Assembly: GCF_009858335.1 (NCBI RefSeq)
Contig: NZ_VMSE01000001.1
Span: 1,178,001-1,242,000, forward strand
Reading direction: 5' to 3'
Source: Methylovorus glucosotrophus
GTDB taxonomy: Bacteria; Pseudomonadota; Gammaproteobacteria; Burkholderiales; Methylophilaceae
DNA length: 64,000 nucleotides
Shown here: piece by piece, positions 8,394-18,382 of the stretch
Numbering within the stretch: position 1 is the stretch's first letter
Layout: each line of letters starts with the position of its first letter
Notes under the pieces: model-generated
What the model was told of the DNA's origin: nothing
Seen by the model: the letters and a program-made list of their open reading frames with translations, nothing else
The model's database searches: none
Position numbers and translations under genes: made by a program

Positions 8394-9593
8394 ATGAATA
8401 TTGGTACCCCCCTCACGCCCAGTGCCACCCGCGTCATGCTGCTTGGTAGCGGTGAGCTAGGCAAGGAAGTCATCATCGCGCTACAGCGCCTGGGTGTTGA
8501 AGTGATTGCCGTGGACCGTTATGCCAATGCACCGGGGCATCAGGTGGCGCACCGCAGCCATGTGATCGACATGACCGATGCTGATGCGCTACAGGCGCTG
8601 GTCGCCCTGGAAAAACCGCATCTGATCGTTCCCGAAATTGAAGCCTTGAACACCGAGGTGCTCGCCCGTATTGAAGAGCAGGGCCTGTCGACGGTAGTGC
8701 CCACGGTAAAAGCGGTGCAACTCACCATGAATCGTGAGGGCATACGCCGCCTGGCCGCCGAAACCTTAAGTCTGCCCACTTCCCCTTATGCATTTGCCCG
8801 TAGCGAGCAGGAACTGCAGGCCGCGATTGATAACGGCATAGGCTATCCCTGCTTTGTGAAGCCGACCATGTCGTCTTCTGGCAAGGGCCAATCGCGCATT
8901 ACCTCTCAGGATCAGGTAGCAAAAGCCTGGGATTACGCCGCCAGTGCCGGGCGGGTCAATCAGGGTGTCGTGATTGTGGAGGGCCAGATTGCGTTTGATT
9001 TTGAAATTACCCTGCTGACCCTGCGCGCAAAGGATTCCACTGGCGCTATCCAGACCTATTTTTGCGAGCCGATTGGCCACCGCCAGGAAAGTGGCGATTA
9101 TGTGGAAAGCTGGCAGCCACAGGCAATGACCTCCCAGGCGTTGGCTGAAGCACAACGTATCGCCAAGGCGGTCACCGATAGTCTGGGTGGCCTGGGTTTA
9201 TTTGGTGTGGAATTGTTCATCAAAGGCGACCAGGTCTGGTTCTCCGAAGTCAGTCCGCGTCCACATGATACCGGCATGGTGACCATGGCCAGCCAGCGCT
9301 TTAACGAATTCGAACTGCACGCTCGCGCCATTCTTGGTTTGCCGGTGGATACCCGCATGCTGGCGCCAGGCGCCAGTGCCGTTATCTACGGCGGCGTGGA
9401 TACCGATGCCCTGGTCTTTGAAGGGCTGGACGCCGCATTGCGCGTGCCGGAGAGCGATATTCGCCTGTTCGGCAAGCCCGAATCCTTTGTACGTCGTCGC
9501 ATGGGGGTTGCGCTGGCAACGGCGCCTGGTGTGGATGAAGCCCGCGCCCGCGCGCACTTGGCGGCCTCGTTGGTCAAGCCCAGAGAAGCATGA
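8394..9593 (+). CDS. purT: Formate-dependent phosphoribosylglycinamide formyltransferase PurT
   Basis: 399-residue ATP-grasp enzyme. It makes formyl-GAR from GAR, formate and ATP in purine synthesis, in place of the folate-dependent PurN. N-terminal pre-ATP-grasp fold with [13 protein letters not shown]; central ATP-grasp with [14 protein letters not shown]; ligands for metal near [26 protein letters not shown] 8394 has CCCGGAG upstream and is chosen over ATG 8358. A TAAAAT -10-like box lies at 8362-8367. Use of free formate suits an organism that oxidises C1 compounds. The stop overlaps the globin start. Confidence 0.95.
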   Translation: MNIGTPLTPSATRVMLLGSGELGKEVIIALQRLGVEVIAVDRYANAPGHQVAHRSHVIDMTDADALQALVALEKPHLIVPEIEALNTEVLARIEEQGLSTVVPTVKAVQLTMNREGIRRLAAETLSLPTSPYAFARSEQELQAAIDNGIGYPCFVKPTMSSSGKGQSRITSQDQVAKAWDYAASAGRVNQGVVIVEGQIAFDFEITLLTLRAKDSTGAIQTYFCEPIGHRQESGDYVESWQPQAMTSQALAEAQRIAKAVTDSLGGLGLFGVELFIKGDQVWFSEVSPRPHDTGMVTMASQRFNEFELHARAILGLPVDTRMLAPGASAVIYGGVDTDALVFEGLDAALRVPESDIRLFGKPESFVRRRMGVALATAPGVDEARARAHLAASLVKPREA

Positions 9594-10006
9594 TGCTGGA
9601 CAAGATAGGCGAACCCGGCAGCAGCAAGGCCACGTTTTTCGAGTTACTGGGTGGTGTGGATCAGATTCGCGGCCTGGTCGAGCGTTTTTACGATGTCATG
9701 GACAGCGACCCAAAAGCCGCCAATCTCCGCGCCATTCATGCGGCTGACCTCACCGAAGCGCGTGAAAAGCTGTTCATGTTTCTGACTGGCTGGACGGGTG
9801 GCCCGCAGCTTTATATTGAGCGCTATGGTCATCCCTTTTTGCGTCGTCGCCATCTGCCATTTGCGATTGGCGAAGAGCAGCGCGATCAGTGGATGTACTG
9901 CATGGTGCGAGCCATGCATGACATAGGCGTGGAAGAGGAGGTCATGCGCAAACTGGCTGAAGCCCTGTGGGGTGTAGCCGATTTTATGCGGAATAAACCT
10001 GGTTGA
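9590..10006 (+). CDS. Group II truncated haemoglobin (trHbO)
   Basis: 138-residue truncated globin. The stretch [16 protein letters not shown] contains the expected proximal (F8) histidine in RHLPF, and the Trp of DQWMYCM matches the conserved G8 tryptophan of group II globins. Family roles are oxygen or NO handling and peroxide chemistry. The start ATGATG overlaps the purT TGA (ATG at 9590 or 9593), so translation is coupled to purT. A bidirectional terminator follows. The function of pairing with purT is not known to me. Confidence 0.9.
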   Translation: MMLDKIGEPGSSKATFFELLGGVDQIRGLVERFYDVMDSDPKAANLRAIHAADLTEAREKLFMFLTGWTGGPQLYIERYGHPFLRRRHLPFAIGEEQRDQWMYCMVRAMHDIGVEEEVMRKLAEALWGVADFMRNKPG

Positions 10007-10029
10007 TTTGACGGGCAACTGAATAAAAG

Positions 10030-10053
10030 AAAAGGCCGCGAATGCGGCCTTTT
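10030..10053. terminator. Bidirectional rho-independent terminator
   Basis: AAAAGGCCGC / GCGGCCTTTT with loop GAAT, followed on the plus strand by TTAATTTTT and preceded by an A-rich run that gives U-residues on the minus strand. It separates the convergent globin and rhlE genes. Confidence 0.9.
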
Positions 10054-10083
10054 AATTTTTACATCGTGATGCTCTGCTAAGTG

Positions 10084-11463
10084 TTAGTCGCGTTTCAGCA
10101 AGCCACCAAGCAGTGCTGCCACTTCTTTTTTCTGCTTGTTGCGTGCCAAGCCCATGGATTGTTTCACCTCGGCATTGCCGGAGGGTTCATAGGGCTTGTC
10201 AAACCAGGGGTCCTGATTTTTGCGTGGGGCAGGGGAGCGTGGAGCTGCCGGCTTGCGATCTGCCGAATCGGCACGTGGCTCACGGGCTTCTCTTGCGCGC
10301 TCGCGAGGCCGTTCTGCTACTACGGCCGTTTCCCGCGGGATCTCGCGCTTGATCAGCTTTTCGATTTCCTTCAGGTATTTTTCTTCCTCTGGGCATACCA
10401 GCGAAATCGCGGTGCCTGAAGCGCCAGCCCGGCCTGTACGACCAATGCGATGCACATAGTCTTCTGGCGCGCTAGGCAGTTCAAAGTTGATCACCATGGG
10501 CAGCTGGTCTATGTCCAGTCCGCGTGCAGCAACATCGGTTGCTACCAGGGTGGTTACCTTGCCCTGCTTGAAAGCTTCCAGTGCCTGCATGCGTTCCTGC
10601 TGACTCTTGTCGCCATGGATCGCATCTGCTGCAATGCCTTCGCGTACCAGTTGCCGCGCAAGACGACTTGCCGTCAGCTTGGTTTTGGTAAATACGATGG
10701 TTTGCTCACTGTTGCTTTCCAGCAGCAGCTTGGCCAGGAAGCTGTCTTTGCTGTCTTTGTCGAGCTGATACACCTTCTGCGTCACTTTGTCAGACGCTGC
10801 ATTGCTGCGAGCGACTTCGATCAGCTTGGGGTTGGTCAGAAACTCTTCGGACAGTTTTTTGATGTCATTGGAGAAGGTGGCCGAGAACATCAGGTTTTGC
10901 CGCTTTTTAGGCAGCAACGCCAGAATGCGCTTGAGGTCAGGCATAAAGCCCATGTCCAGCATGCGGTCTGCTTCATCCAGAATCAGCATTTGCACTTGTC
11001 CGAGCTGCACGGTGCGCTGCTCCACGTGATCCAGCAGGCGACCAGGGGTCGCTACCAGAATTTCCACACCCTTCATCAGGCTGGGGGTTTGCGTCTTGAT
11101 GTCCACGCCGCCAAATACCACCAGCGAACGCAGGGCCGTATGCTTGGCATACACCTTGACGCTTTCCTCTACCTGAATGGCGAGCTCCCGTGTCGGCGTC
11201 AGAATCAACGCCCGCACCGGATGGCGAGCTGGCGATGCACTGCTGCTCGCCTGCGGCAATAGCTTTTGCAGCAAGGGGAGTGAAAAGGCGGCGGTTTTAC
11301 CAGTACCGGTCTGGGCACCGGCCATCAGGTCGTGCCCTTGGAGCACGACGGGAATGGCCTGCGCCTGAATCGGCGTGGGCACGGTATAGCCAAACTCTTC
11401 CAGCGCCTTGAGAATTTCAGGCGCCAACCCCAGGTCTGCGAAACGAATGTTTTCTGTACTCAA
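10084..11463 (-). CDS. rhlE: DEAD-box ATP-dependent RNA helicase RhlE
   Basis: 459 residues. Motifs in order: Q-motif in [10 protein letters not shown] and [19 protein letters not shown], Ia [14 protein letters not shown] in [44 protein letters not shown] basic Arg/Pro/Ala tail of about 85 residues follows, probably for RNA binding. RhlE helicases unwind short RNA duplexes in ribosome maturation, cold growth and RNA decay. The start is TTG; an in-frame TAG three codons upstream leaves little choice. It lies 38 bp after the second helicase gene and is probably co-transcribed with it. Confidence 0.93.
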   Translation of the reverse strand: MSTENIRFADLGLAPEILKALEEFGYTVPTPIQAQAIPVVLQGHDLMAGAQTGTGKTAAFSLPLLQKLLPQASSSASPARHPVRALILTPTRELAIQVEESVKVYAKHTALRSLVVFGGVDIKTQTPSLMKGVEILVATPGRLLDHVEQRTVQLGQVQMLILDEADRMLDMGFMPDLKRILALLPKKRQNLMFSATFSNDIKKLSEEFLTNPKLIEVARSNAASDKVTQKVYQLDKDSKDSFLAKLLLESNSEQTIVFTKTKLTASRLARQLVREGIAADAIHGDKSQQERMQALEAFKQGKVTTLVATDVAARGLDIDQLPMVINFELPSAPEDYVHRIGRTGRAGASGTAISLVCPEEEKYLKEIEKLIKREIPRETAVVAERPRERAREAREPRADSADRKPAAPRSPAPRKNQDPWFDKPYEPSGNAEVKQSMGLARNKQKKEVAALLGGLLKRD

Positions 11464-11501
11464 TGTAGTCTATGGGCTTTATTGTTGGTTAACAGGGCAT
11501 T

Positions 11502-12908
11502 TTACGCAAAATTGCGTGGACGGCGAGGCGCATCAGCACGCTTCTGGCCACCAAACTTGTCATTGCCACGGTTGCCTTCGCTGCGATTACCTTCGCTACG
11601 GCCACCGAAGCCACGATTGCCTTCGGAATTGCCTGCGCCGGAAGCCGAGCGTGGGTTATTGCCAGCATAGCCGCCTTGGCCGCGTGGCTTGAAGCCACTC
11701 TTGCTGCCAGGATTGCCGCTACGTGGACGACCATTGCTGCCGCGGTCATCGGTGCGTGGGGCTGGACGCTTTGGCTCAAAACCTTCGATCACCGTGATCT
11801 CAATGCGCTGACCAGTATATTGCTCAATTTTGCGTAATTGATGACGGTCTGCATGTGAAGCGAAAGAAACAGCGACACCGGTGTTACCAGCGCGGCCAGT
11901 ACGGCCGATACGGTGAACGTAGTCTTCGGCAAACTTCGGCAGATCGTAATTGATGACGTGGGTAATGCCTTGTACGTCAATACCACGGGCTGCCACATCG
12001 GTAGCTACCAGTACACGTACATCGCCGTGACGCAGCTTGGTCAGCGTGCGGTTGCGGGCACCCTGGGTCATGTCTCCATGCAGCGCGGCAGACTTGTGGC
12101 CGGCAGCATACAGATCTTCAGCCAGCAGGTCAGCGTGACGCTTGGTGGAGGTGAAGACGATAGCCTGGTTAACATCAGGAGCGATCAGGAGATGTTCCAG
12201 CAGCTTGTTCTTGTGGTTCATGTCGTCCACGAAGTGCAGGCGCTGTTCGATATTGGCGTGCTTTTCTTTTTGTGCGGCGATCTGGATGACTTTCGGATCC
12301 TTCAGCAGCGTTTTTGCGATGTTGGCGATCGGGCCTTCAAAGGTGGCCGAGAACATCAGGGTCTGACGCTCGCGTGGCAGTGCTTCGTTGATGCGTTCGA
12401 TATCGGGCATGAAACCCATGTCCAGCATGCGATCCGCTTCATCCAGAATCAGCATTTGCAGACGGGACATATCAATACGGCCGCGTTCCATGTGGTCCAG
12501 CAGACGGCCTGGGGTCGCTACCAGAATATCCAGTGGTTGCGACAGCAGCTTGTTTTGCAGTGGGTAAGGCATGCCACCGACGATGCTGACGGTACGGGCA
12601 CGCATGAACTTGCCGTATTTGCGGGCAGCATCATTTACCTGGGCTGCCAGTTCGCGGGTTGGGGTCAATACCAGAATACGTGGGCCACGGCTCTTGGACG
12701 GATGGATGTCAGCCAGGAGATTCAGGGCTGGCAGCGTGAACGCTGCGGTTTTGCCGGTGCCGGTCTGGGCAGAAGCCATCAGATCGTGACCAGCCAGGAC
12801 TTCAGGAATTGCCTGAGCCTGAATAGGAGTAGGGGTGGAATAGCCAGCTTCCTCCAGCGCACGCAGGATGGAAGGATGCAGATTCAGAGTTTCAAAAGTT
12901 ACGGACAC
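11502..12908 (-). CDS. DEAD-box RNA helicase with Gly/Asn/Arg-rich tail (RhlE/SrmB group)
   Basis: 468 residues, a paralogue of the next gene. Motifs: [64 protein letters not shown]. From about residue 390 the protein is low-complexity Gly/Asn/Arg/Ser with repeated SEGNRG units, a disordered RNA-binding tail. The start is GTG with AGGGA six bases upstream. A good promoter 260 bp upstream implies a long leader, as in cold-inducible helicase genes. Likely role in ribosome assembly or RNA turnover; which E. coli helicase it matches best cannot be decided by eye. Confidence 0.9.
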   Translation of the reverse strand: MSVTFETLNLHPSILRALEEAGYSTPTPIQAQAIPEVLAGHDLMASAQTGTGKTAAFTLPALNLLADIHPSKSRGPRILVLTPTRELAAQVNDAARKYGKFMRARTVSIVGGMPYPLQNKLLSQPLDILVATPGRLLDHMERGRIDMSRLQMLILDEADRMLDMGFMPDIERINEALPRERQTLMFSATFEGPIANIAKTLLKDPKVIQIAAQKEKHANIEQRLHFVDDMNHKNKLLEHLLIAPDVNQAIVFTSTKRHADLLAEDLYAAGHKSAALHGDMTQGARNRTLTKLRHGDVRVLVATDVAARGIDVQGITHVINYDLPKFAEDYVHRIGRTGRAGNTGVAVSFASHADRHQLRKIEQYTGQRIEITVIEGFEPKRPAPRTDDRGSNGRPRSGNPGSKSGFKPRGQGGYAGNNPRSASGAGNSEGNRGFGGRSEGNRSEGNRGNDKFGGQKRADAPRRPRNFA

Positions 12909-13168
12909 AATTTTCCCTTAAGGTGAATTACTAAAACAAAGGGCGCAAGCAGGACGCAATCAGCTACACAACATAAGTTGTCAGCAACGTTAGGCGCAAT
13001 ACACTAAATTTTGGAGGTGTATTTCTACCGGCGCACGGGCATAGCCACTAACCGGTAAAAAACTGGAGAGCCACAAATACAGCAATGGGCTTCGAGAGGG
13101 CTAGGGCGATGAATTACCGAAATATTTGCAGAACAGGCCTTTGAGGACTACGCTACAAATTCATCGAA
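12909..13168 (-). promoter_or_regulatory. Long (about 260 nt) 5' leader of the DEAD-box helicase operon
   Basis: The stretch between the predicted start of transcription (about 13168) and the GTG codon has no plausible ORF. It contains several inverted repeats, for example TACCGG at 13026-13031 pairing with CCGGTA at 13052-13057. Long leaders that fold differently in the cold are known for RNA helicase and cold-shock genes; that this one acts so is inference. Confidence 0.5.
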
Positions 13169-13174
13169 GGCCGA

Positions 13175-13202
13175 AGTATATAGATAGTCATCAGTTTGTC
13201 AA
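13175..13202 (-). promoter_or_regulatory. Sigma-70 promoter for the helicase genes
   Basis: On the minus strand: perfect -35 TTGACA (13197-13202), 16-bp spacer, -10 TATACT (13175-13180). This is the best sigma-70 match I saw in the window. It faces away from typA, whose own -10-like TAAAAT lies at 13214-13219, so the divergent promoters nearly overlap. Confidence 0.7.
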
Positions 13203-13251
13203 AGCTTTTGTGTTAAAATCGCGCCCTTTCTAATGGACTGGCTCAAAACAC

Positions 13252-15060
13252 ATGTCGCGCAATCTTCGTAATATCGCCATCATCGCTCACGTTGACCATG
13301 GCAAAACCACTATGGTGGACAAGCTCCTGCAGCAGGCAGGCACCTTTGCATCGCATCAGCAGGTATCTGAACGCGTGATGGATTCCAACGATCTGGAAAA
13401 AGAGCGCGGCATTACCATTCTTGCCAAGAACACCGCTGTTAACTATGAAGGCACCCACATCAATATCGTGGATACGCCAGGGCACGCCGACTTCGGCGGC
13501 GAAGTTGAGCGCGTTCTCGGTATGGTGGATGGTGTGGTGCTGCTGGTTGACGCAGTGGAAGGCCCGATGCCGCAAACCCGCTTCGTCACCAAGAAGGCAC
13601 TGGCACTTGGTCTGCGTCCGATCGTGGTCATCAATAAGGTGGACCGTCCAGGCGCACGTACTGACTGGGTGATCAACCAGACCTTTGATCTGTTCGCCAA
13701 TCTGGGCGCGACGGATGAACAGCTGGACTTCCCCGTGGTTTATGCTTCTGCACTGAATGGCTTTGCGACGCTGGACCTCAAGAACGAGTCGGATAATATG
13801 CGTCCGCTGTTCGAAACCATCCTGAGCCACGTGCAACCGCCACAAGGCGATAGCAATGCGCCTCTGCAATTGCAGATTTCTGCGCTGGATTACTCCAGCT
13901 ACACCGGTCGTCTGGGCGTTGGCCGTATTCTGAATGGCCGTATCAAGCCAGGCCAAGTGGTTGTCGTCATGAATGGCGATACGCAAACCGGCCAGGGCCG
14001 TATCAATCAGGTGCTGGGTTTCCGCGGCCTTGAGCGTGTGCCAGTCGAAGAGGCCGAAGCTGGCGACATCGTGATTATTTCCGGTATCGAAGAAATCGGT
14101 ATCGGCGTGACCATTGCGGACCGCGAAAAGCCGGTTGGCCTGCCAATCCTGGGTGTGGACGAGCCTACCCTGACCATGGACTTCATGGTGAATTCTTCCC
14201 CATTGGCCGGTACTGAAGGCAAGTTCATCACCAGCCGCCAGATTCGTGACCGCCTGACCAAGGAACTGCTGGTTAACGTGGCGCTGCGCGTTGAAGATAC
14301 TGCTGATGCTGACGTATTCCGCGTGTCCGGTCGTGGTGAGTTGCACCTGACCATTCTGCTGGAAAACATGCGCCGTGAAGGTTTTGAAATCGCCGTGGGT
14401 AAGCCACGTGTGGTGTACCGTGAAATCGACGGCCAGAAGTGTGAGCCTTATGAAATCCTGACCGTGGACCTGGAAGATGACACCCAGGGCGCCGTGATGG
14501 AAGAACTGGGCCGTCGCCGTGGCGAACTGCAAAACATGGAATCGGATGGCAATGGCCGTACCCGCCTGGAATACAAGATCCCCGCACGTGGCCTGATCGG
14601 CTTCCAGAGCGAATTCCTGACCCTGACCCGTGGTACTGGTCTGATGGCACACATTTTTGATGAATACGCACCGGTAAAAGCCGACATGCCAGGTCGTCGC
14701 AATGGTGTGCTGATTTCCTCCGAGCAAGGCGAAGCTGTTGCCTACGCGTTGTGGAAGCTGCAAGACCGCGGCCGTATGTTCTCCGTACCTGGTGACCGCC
14801 TGTACGAAGGCATGGTGATCGGTATCCATAGTCGCGACAATGATCTGGTTGTTAACCCGATCAAGGGCAAGCAACTGACCAACGTGCGTGCTTCCGGTAC
14901 TGACGAAGCTGTGCGTCTGGTTCCTGCCGTGCAATTAACGCTGGAATCTGCCGTGGAGTTTATCGATGATGATGAACTGGTGGAATTGACACCGAAATCC
15001 ATCCGTATCCGCAAGCGCTACCTGCAAGAGCATGAGCGCAAGCGCGCATCCAAGGACTAA
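13252..15060 (+). CDS. typA: Translational GTPase TypA/BipA
   Basis: 602 residues. G domain with P-loop [10 protein letters not shown]2 RGITI, G3 [11 protein letters not shown] and G4 NKVD; then an EF-Tu-like beta barrel, EF-G-like domains III and V, and the specific C-terminal domain ending in basic residues ([14 protein letters not shown]). TypA binds ribosomes and supports 50S assembly, growth at low temperature and stress responses. The length is as expected for the family. Only a weak ribosome site (GGAC) precedes ATG 13252. A terminator follows. Confidence 0.97.
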   Translation: MSRNLRNIAIIAHVDHGKTTMVDKLLQQAGTFASHQQVSERVMDSNDLEKERGITILAKNTAVNYEGTHINIVDTPGHADFGGEVERVLGMVDGVVLLVDAVEGPMPQTRFVTKKALALGLRPIVVINKVDRPGARTDWVINQTFDLFANLGATDEQLDFPVVYASALNGFATLDLKNESDNMRPLFETILSHVQPPQGDSNAPLQLQISALDYSSYTGRLGVGRILNGRIKPGQVVVVMNGDTQTGQGRINQVLGFRGLERVPVEEAEAGDIVIISGIEEIGIGVTIADREKPVGLPILGVDEPTLTMDFMVNSSPLAGTEGKFITSRQIRDRLTKELLVNVALRVEDTADADVFRVSGRGELHLTILLENMRREGFEIAVGKPRVVYREIDGQKCEPYEILTVDLEDDTQGAVMEELGRRRGELQNMESDGNGRTRLEYKIPARGLIGFQSEFLTLTRGTGLMAHIFDEYAPVKADMPGRRNGVLISSEQGEAVAYALWKLQDRGRMFSVPGDRLYEGMVIGIHSRDNDLVVNPIKGKQLTNVRASGTDEAVRLVPAVQLTLESAVEFIDDDELVELTPKSIRIRKRYLQEHERKRASKD

Positions 15061-15094
15061 GCTCCGAGGGTTGCACGGTTCCTGACAAGGAATG

Positions 15095-15126
15095 AAAAAA
15101 GGCACTGCATCTGCAGTGCCTTTTTT
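15095..15126. terminator. Bidirectional terminator between typA and the M48 gene
   Basis: AAAAAAGGCACTGCA pairs with TGCAGTGCCTTTTTT (15095-15109 with 15112-15126), giving a strong stem with U-runs in both directions. Confidence 0.95.
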
Positions 15127-15147
15127 ATTGCCTGGATACCGCTGAAT

Positions 15148-16044
15148 TTATGGGAGCGGTAGCAAGCGTTTTTCCAGTGTTTTACCCGTGGGCAGGGTGC
15201 CGGATTTTGCCGTGGCAGCACCCAGTGCCGCCAGGCGCTCCTCAGGTGCAGGGTGTGTCTTGAATAGCAGGGCAATGCTGCCATCGTTACTGCTGATATC
15301 TTCCAGCCCACTCAATACCTCTGGCAAGCCATAAGGATCATATCCAGCGCGAGCTGCCAGTACCAGACCCATGCGGTCGGCTTCGTATTCGGCATCCTTG
15401 TCCAGGCTGCGTGCGCTGATTTCGGCACCACTGCCGATGACTTTTTCGATGGTCTGGTTGCCTTTGGCGACCTTGCCGCTAAGCAGGCCAGCCCCCAGGC
15501 TCAGCAATTGCTGTTTTTGCAGTACCTTGAGCTGGTGTTTTTGCACGATGTGGGCTATTTCATGCCCTAGCACACCGGCCAGCTGGGCCTCGTTTTGCAG
15601 GCGTTTATACAGGCCTTTGGTAATCAATACATAGCCACCGGGGGCGGCAAAGGCATTGATGTCATCGCTATCAATCACGCCAAAATGCCATGGCAGATCG
15701 CTACGCTCACTCTGGCTGGCTACCCAGCGACCCACGCGGTTGACGTATTGCTGCAATGCCGGATTTTTCACCAGCGGCGCGGCGCCCAGCAGATTGCCTG
15801 CAATTTCACGCCCAAGTTTGATTTCTTCGTCCTTGGACGGGCTTTTCCAGTTGATGCTGGCGAGGCTGTTGGCTTCCGGGTTGGCTGGCGTGGTATCGGC
15901 GTCGTTCGAGTTCTTATTGTTGATCAGGTCGCCCGCATTTTTTTCAACCGCATCTTTCAGTGCTCCCCCCAGATCAAATGCCATGGCTTGTGGCGGGAGG
16001 CTGAACAGCGAAGCGAAGAGGCATGCCCATGCAGTTTTTTTCAT
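15148..16044 (-). CDS. Periplasmic M48-family zinc metalloprotease
   Basis: 298 residues. Sec signal peptide ending about AMA-F (residue 22). The zinc-binding motif HEIAH is at 161-165 and the third ligand lies in EYEADRMG near 221, both typical of M48 (Ste24/HtpX/BepA/LoiP-type) peptidases. There are no further membrane helices and no TPR region, so it resembles the soluble or lipoprotein LoiP/YggG group, though no lipobox is seen. Such enzymes do envelope quality control. It overlaps the SH3 gene by ATGA and is the last gene of the CHASE2 operon. Confidence 0.9.
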   Translation of the reverse strand: MKKTAWACLFASLFSLPPQAMAFDLGGALKDAVEKNAGDLINNKNSNDADTTPANPEANSLASINWKSPSKDEEIKLGREIAGNLLGAAPLVKNPALQQYVNRVGRWVASQSERSDLPWHFGVIDSDDINAFAAPGGYVLITKGLYKRLQNEAQLAGVLGHEIAHIVQKHQLKVLQKQQLLSLGAGLLSGKVAKGNQTIEKVIGSGAEISARSLDKDAEYEADRMGLVLAARAGYDPYGLPEVLSGLEDISSNDGSIALLFKTHPAPEERLAALGAATAKSGTLPTGKTLEKRLLPLP

Positions 16045-16550
16045 GGATTTTCTCCCTGCGTTGCCACGGGTTTGGGCAAGTAACCCAGTTTGATGGGCTT
16101 GAGGCCGCCTGCCTTGGCATACTGCGCGCCATCGGCTGCCGATGCGCTGTAGCTTTCCAGCAGTTTGGTTTCGGGCTCGCTGAATTGGGCCTGTTTCAGT
16201 TCATCTTCTGTCAGTCCGCGCACGCCGGTGGTGGCCACAACCTGGCCAGTGCCTGCGCGACCACTGGCAACGCCAAGAACACCCGCTGCCTGATTGCCGG
16301 TGCTGGCGACACGCTTGACCGACAGCAGCCTTACCCAGCCAGAAGCCTTGCTGGTTTTAACTTGCAGCCAGGCGCCTTGTTTGCTGAGGATGTCGACCTT
16401 GTCACCACGTACCAGCTTGCCGCTGGTTTTTGCATCGTTATAGGGTTCTTTGCGCAAGCTGTCGTTTTTGAGCGCAGTGCCACTTTCGGCCTGTGCCAGC
16501 GTACTGGCCAGCAAGGCGGCTGCCAGTATGGCAGTCAGGGAATATCGCAT
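16041..16550 (-). CDS. Secreted protein with bacterial SH3 domain
   Basis: 169 residues. The signal peptide ends AQA-ES (about residue 21). A single SH3b domain (about 24-80) has the pattern LRKEP..KLVRGDKVDIL..GAWLQVK..GWVRL. A less conserved tail with GVRGLTEDEL follows. SH3b domains often bind peptidoglycan or peptide ligands in the periplasm. It lies two bases after the CHASE2 gene and overlaps the M48 protease gene by four bases, so all three are probably made together. A role as adaptor between sensor and protease is inference. Confidence 0.85.
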   Translation of the reverse strand: MRYSLTAILAAALLASTLAQAESGTALKNDSLRKEPYNDAKTSGKLVRGDKVDILSKQGAWLQVKTSKASGWVRLLSVKRVASTGNQAAGVLGVASGRAGTGQVVATTGVRGLTEDELKQAQFSEPETKLLESYSASAADGAQYAKAGGLKPIKLGYLPKPVATQGENP

Positions 16551-16552
16551 GT

Positions 16553-18280
16553 CTAAAGCTCCGGAGATGGGGTGGGGGTATCTGCTTGAACAGGCGTTGC
16601 GTCAGGTTTGATAGCTTCGAGTTGCAATAGTGCTGCCGCAAATGCGCTGCGCCATTGTCTGCCGAGTGGCGCTCTGCCATCCAGCCTGTTTTCATAAACG
16701 GTATGCACAGCCTGCGGCTTGCCGGGCAAGTCCAGACTGGCAATCATGCTGGGCAAGGCTTTGGCGATCCGTTCGGCATCCATGTGTGCTTCGCTGGCGT
16801 ATTCCTGCCGGCCTTCGGCAAAGGTCCAGCTCACCACGGTCAATTCGCCAAACAGGCCCCAGATGCCGGATTGCACGCCTTTGAGTATATCGACGCTGCT
16901 GGGTGTGCGGCTGGTCAGCTCAATCTGGCGCTTCAGCTTCTTCATGATGCTGTCGCCCAGGGGCTCATCGCTTTCGATCAGGATGGGCATGATCATGACG
17001 TGGGTGTCGCTGGCGCCTTCCTTTACCCCATAGGCCAGCCAGCGCTGCAAGGCGCGGTCTGTTGCCAGGGCATATATCTTGGCGATACTGAAGTAAAACA
17101 GCGCCCAGGTAATGGGGCCAGTAAAGTCGAGGTAGAAGTTGCTGAGGTTGATGCCGATGTATGACAGCACCAATAGCCCGATCTGGCTGAAACTGAACAC
17201 TTTGTTGAAACGGTCGCGGTCGGCATTCAGGTAAAACGCCAGGGTGGTGAGCCAGATCAGCAACAAGCTGATCAGGATATAGGGTATCGCCCCGCGCCAT
17301 ACTTTCAGGTAGTCCTGATGTTTGACGTTATCGATAGCCGTCGCCAGGATTTCCACCCCGGGATGCGCCTTGGCCATGGCGGTGGCTTTGAGATCAAACA
17401 GGCTGGGCGCGGTGGAACCGATGATGACGATTTTGTCGGTGAACTCGTTCTGTGGGCGCTTTTTGTCTTTGCTGCCCATGTCCTGCATGACATCGCTGAA
17501 CGACACATACTGATAGCTGAATGGCATGCCGCGCCAGTTGAGCAGAATGTTCTGGTCTGGTGGCAGTGTGTAACCAAGCTTGCCTGCCACCGTCATGGGC
17601 AGTGAAGGCAGGCGCCAGCCGTAAGCATCCTGATACAGCTGGTATTCGCGAACAATGCCATCCTTGTCCGGGTAGATGTTGTGGGTGCCCAGCCGCCCCG
17701 AATTCAAGGCCGCATCAAAATGTGGCAGCACCACTGCGATCGTGGCCTGCATGTCGCCCTGGCTGGGCTGGCTTTCGCTGATGCCGGCAATCATGTTGGG
17801 TTTGACCTGGCTCAGCTTGTCACTTGATTCTGGCAGGCGCAGGAAGGGGAAAAACGTGTTATCCGTACCGCTGATGACGTCGTTGAAATAGGCATCGCTA
17901 TCGGGGTTGTAAACATCGGCATCGCTGAACAGAATGTCGAAGATCACGGCCTTGGGGTGCTGGGCTTCAATGTTTTCAAGGAATTCACCAAACACCTGAC
18001 GTGGCCAGGGCCAGCGGCCGTATTCCTTGGCCATGGCAGCCAGGCTGGCCTCATTGACATCCACGATCACGATGTCTTTGTCCGGCGCGGGCGCCAGCAC
18101 ACGGCTGCGCACCATGAAATCAAACGCTTTCTGCCGCATGTTTTCGCCAACATGAAACAGCCCTGCATCCAGCAGCACAAACACCGTCAGCAACGCCGCA
18201 AGATAAATGTAGAAGTTGTTGTGCAAGCGACGGGTCACGTTGGCCAGCCATTGCCCTATGCGCAGTTTCAGTCGTATCAC
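16553..18280 (-). CDS. CHASE2-domain membrane sensor with unrecognised C-terminal domain
   Basis: 575 residues. One membrane helix (about 23-44), an extracytoplasmic CHASE2 domain (about 48-325, with DKDIVIVDVNEASL, GRWPWPR and DKIVIIGSTAPSLFD), three membrane helices (about 331-351, 361-383, 387-406), and a cytoplasmic region of about 170 residues. CHASE2 normally feeds a GGDEF, cyclase or kinase domain. None of their motifs is present in the C-terminal part, which has VMIMPILIESDEPLGDSIM and WRSAFAAALLQLEA and is unknown to me. The start is GTG 18280 with GGGAG upstream. First gene of a CHASE2-SH3-M48 operon. Confidence 0.85.
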   Translation of the reverse strand: MIRLKLRIGQWLANVTRRLHNNFYIYLAALLTVFVLLDAGLFHVGENMRQKAFDFMVRSRVLAPAPDKDIVIVDVNEASLAAMAKEYGRWPWPRQVFGEFLENIEAQHPKAVIFDILFSDADVYNPDSDAYFNDVISGTDNTFFPFLRLPESSDKLSQVKPNMIAGISESQPSQGDMQATIAVVLPHFDAALNSGRLGTHNIYPDKDGIVREYQLYQDAYGWRLPSLPMTVAGKLGYTLPPDQNILLNWRGMPFSYQYVSFSDVMQDMGSKDKKRPQNEFTDKIVIIGSTAPSLFDLKATAMAKAHPGVEILATAIDNVKHQDYLKVWRGAIPYILISLLLIWLTTLAFYLNADRDRFNKVFSFSQIGLLVLSYIGINLSNFYLDFTGPITWALFYFSIAKIYALATDRALQRWLAYGVKEGASDTHVMIMPILIESDEPLGDSIMKKLKRQIELTSRTPSSVDILKGVQSGIWGLFGELTVVSWTFAEGRQEYASEAHMDAERIAKALPSMIASLDLPGKPQAVHTVYENRLDGRAPLGRQWRSAFAAALLQLEAIKPDATPVQADTPTPSPEL

Positions 18281-18382
18281 CGGAGGGCTCCCGCATTTTT
18301 CAAGAGCCTGAGTGTGGCATAAATGTCGCGGGTTTTAAAGGCTGATCCCGGCTGCGAACGGGGATATCGCCAGCGCTTCAGG

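Noticed and set aside
13196..13219. TTGTCA and TAAAAT as a typA promoter
   Set aside because: The spacer is only 12 bp. The same bases form part of the good promoter on the opposite strand; only the TAAAAT is kept as a possible -10.
13243..14934. 563-residue minus-strand ORF inside typA
   Set aside because: It lies fully opposite the conserved typA gene; long antisense frames arise from codon bias, and the translation resembles no known family.
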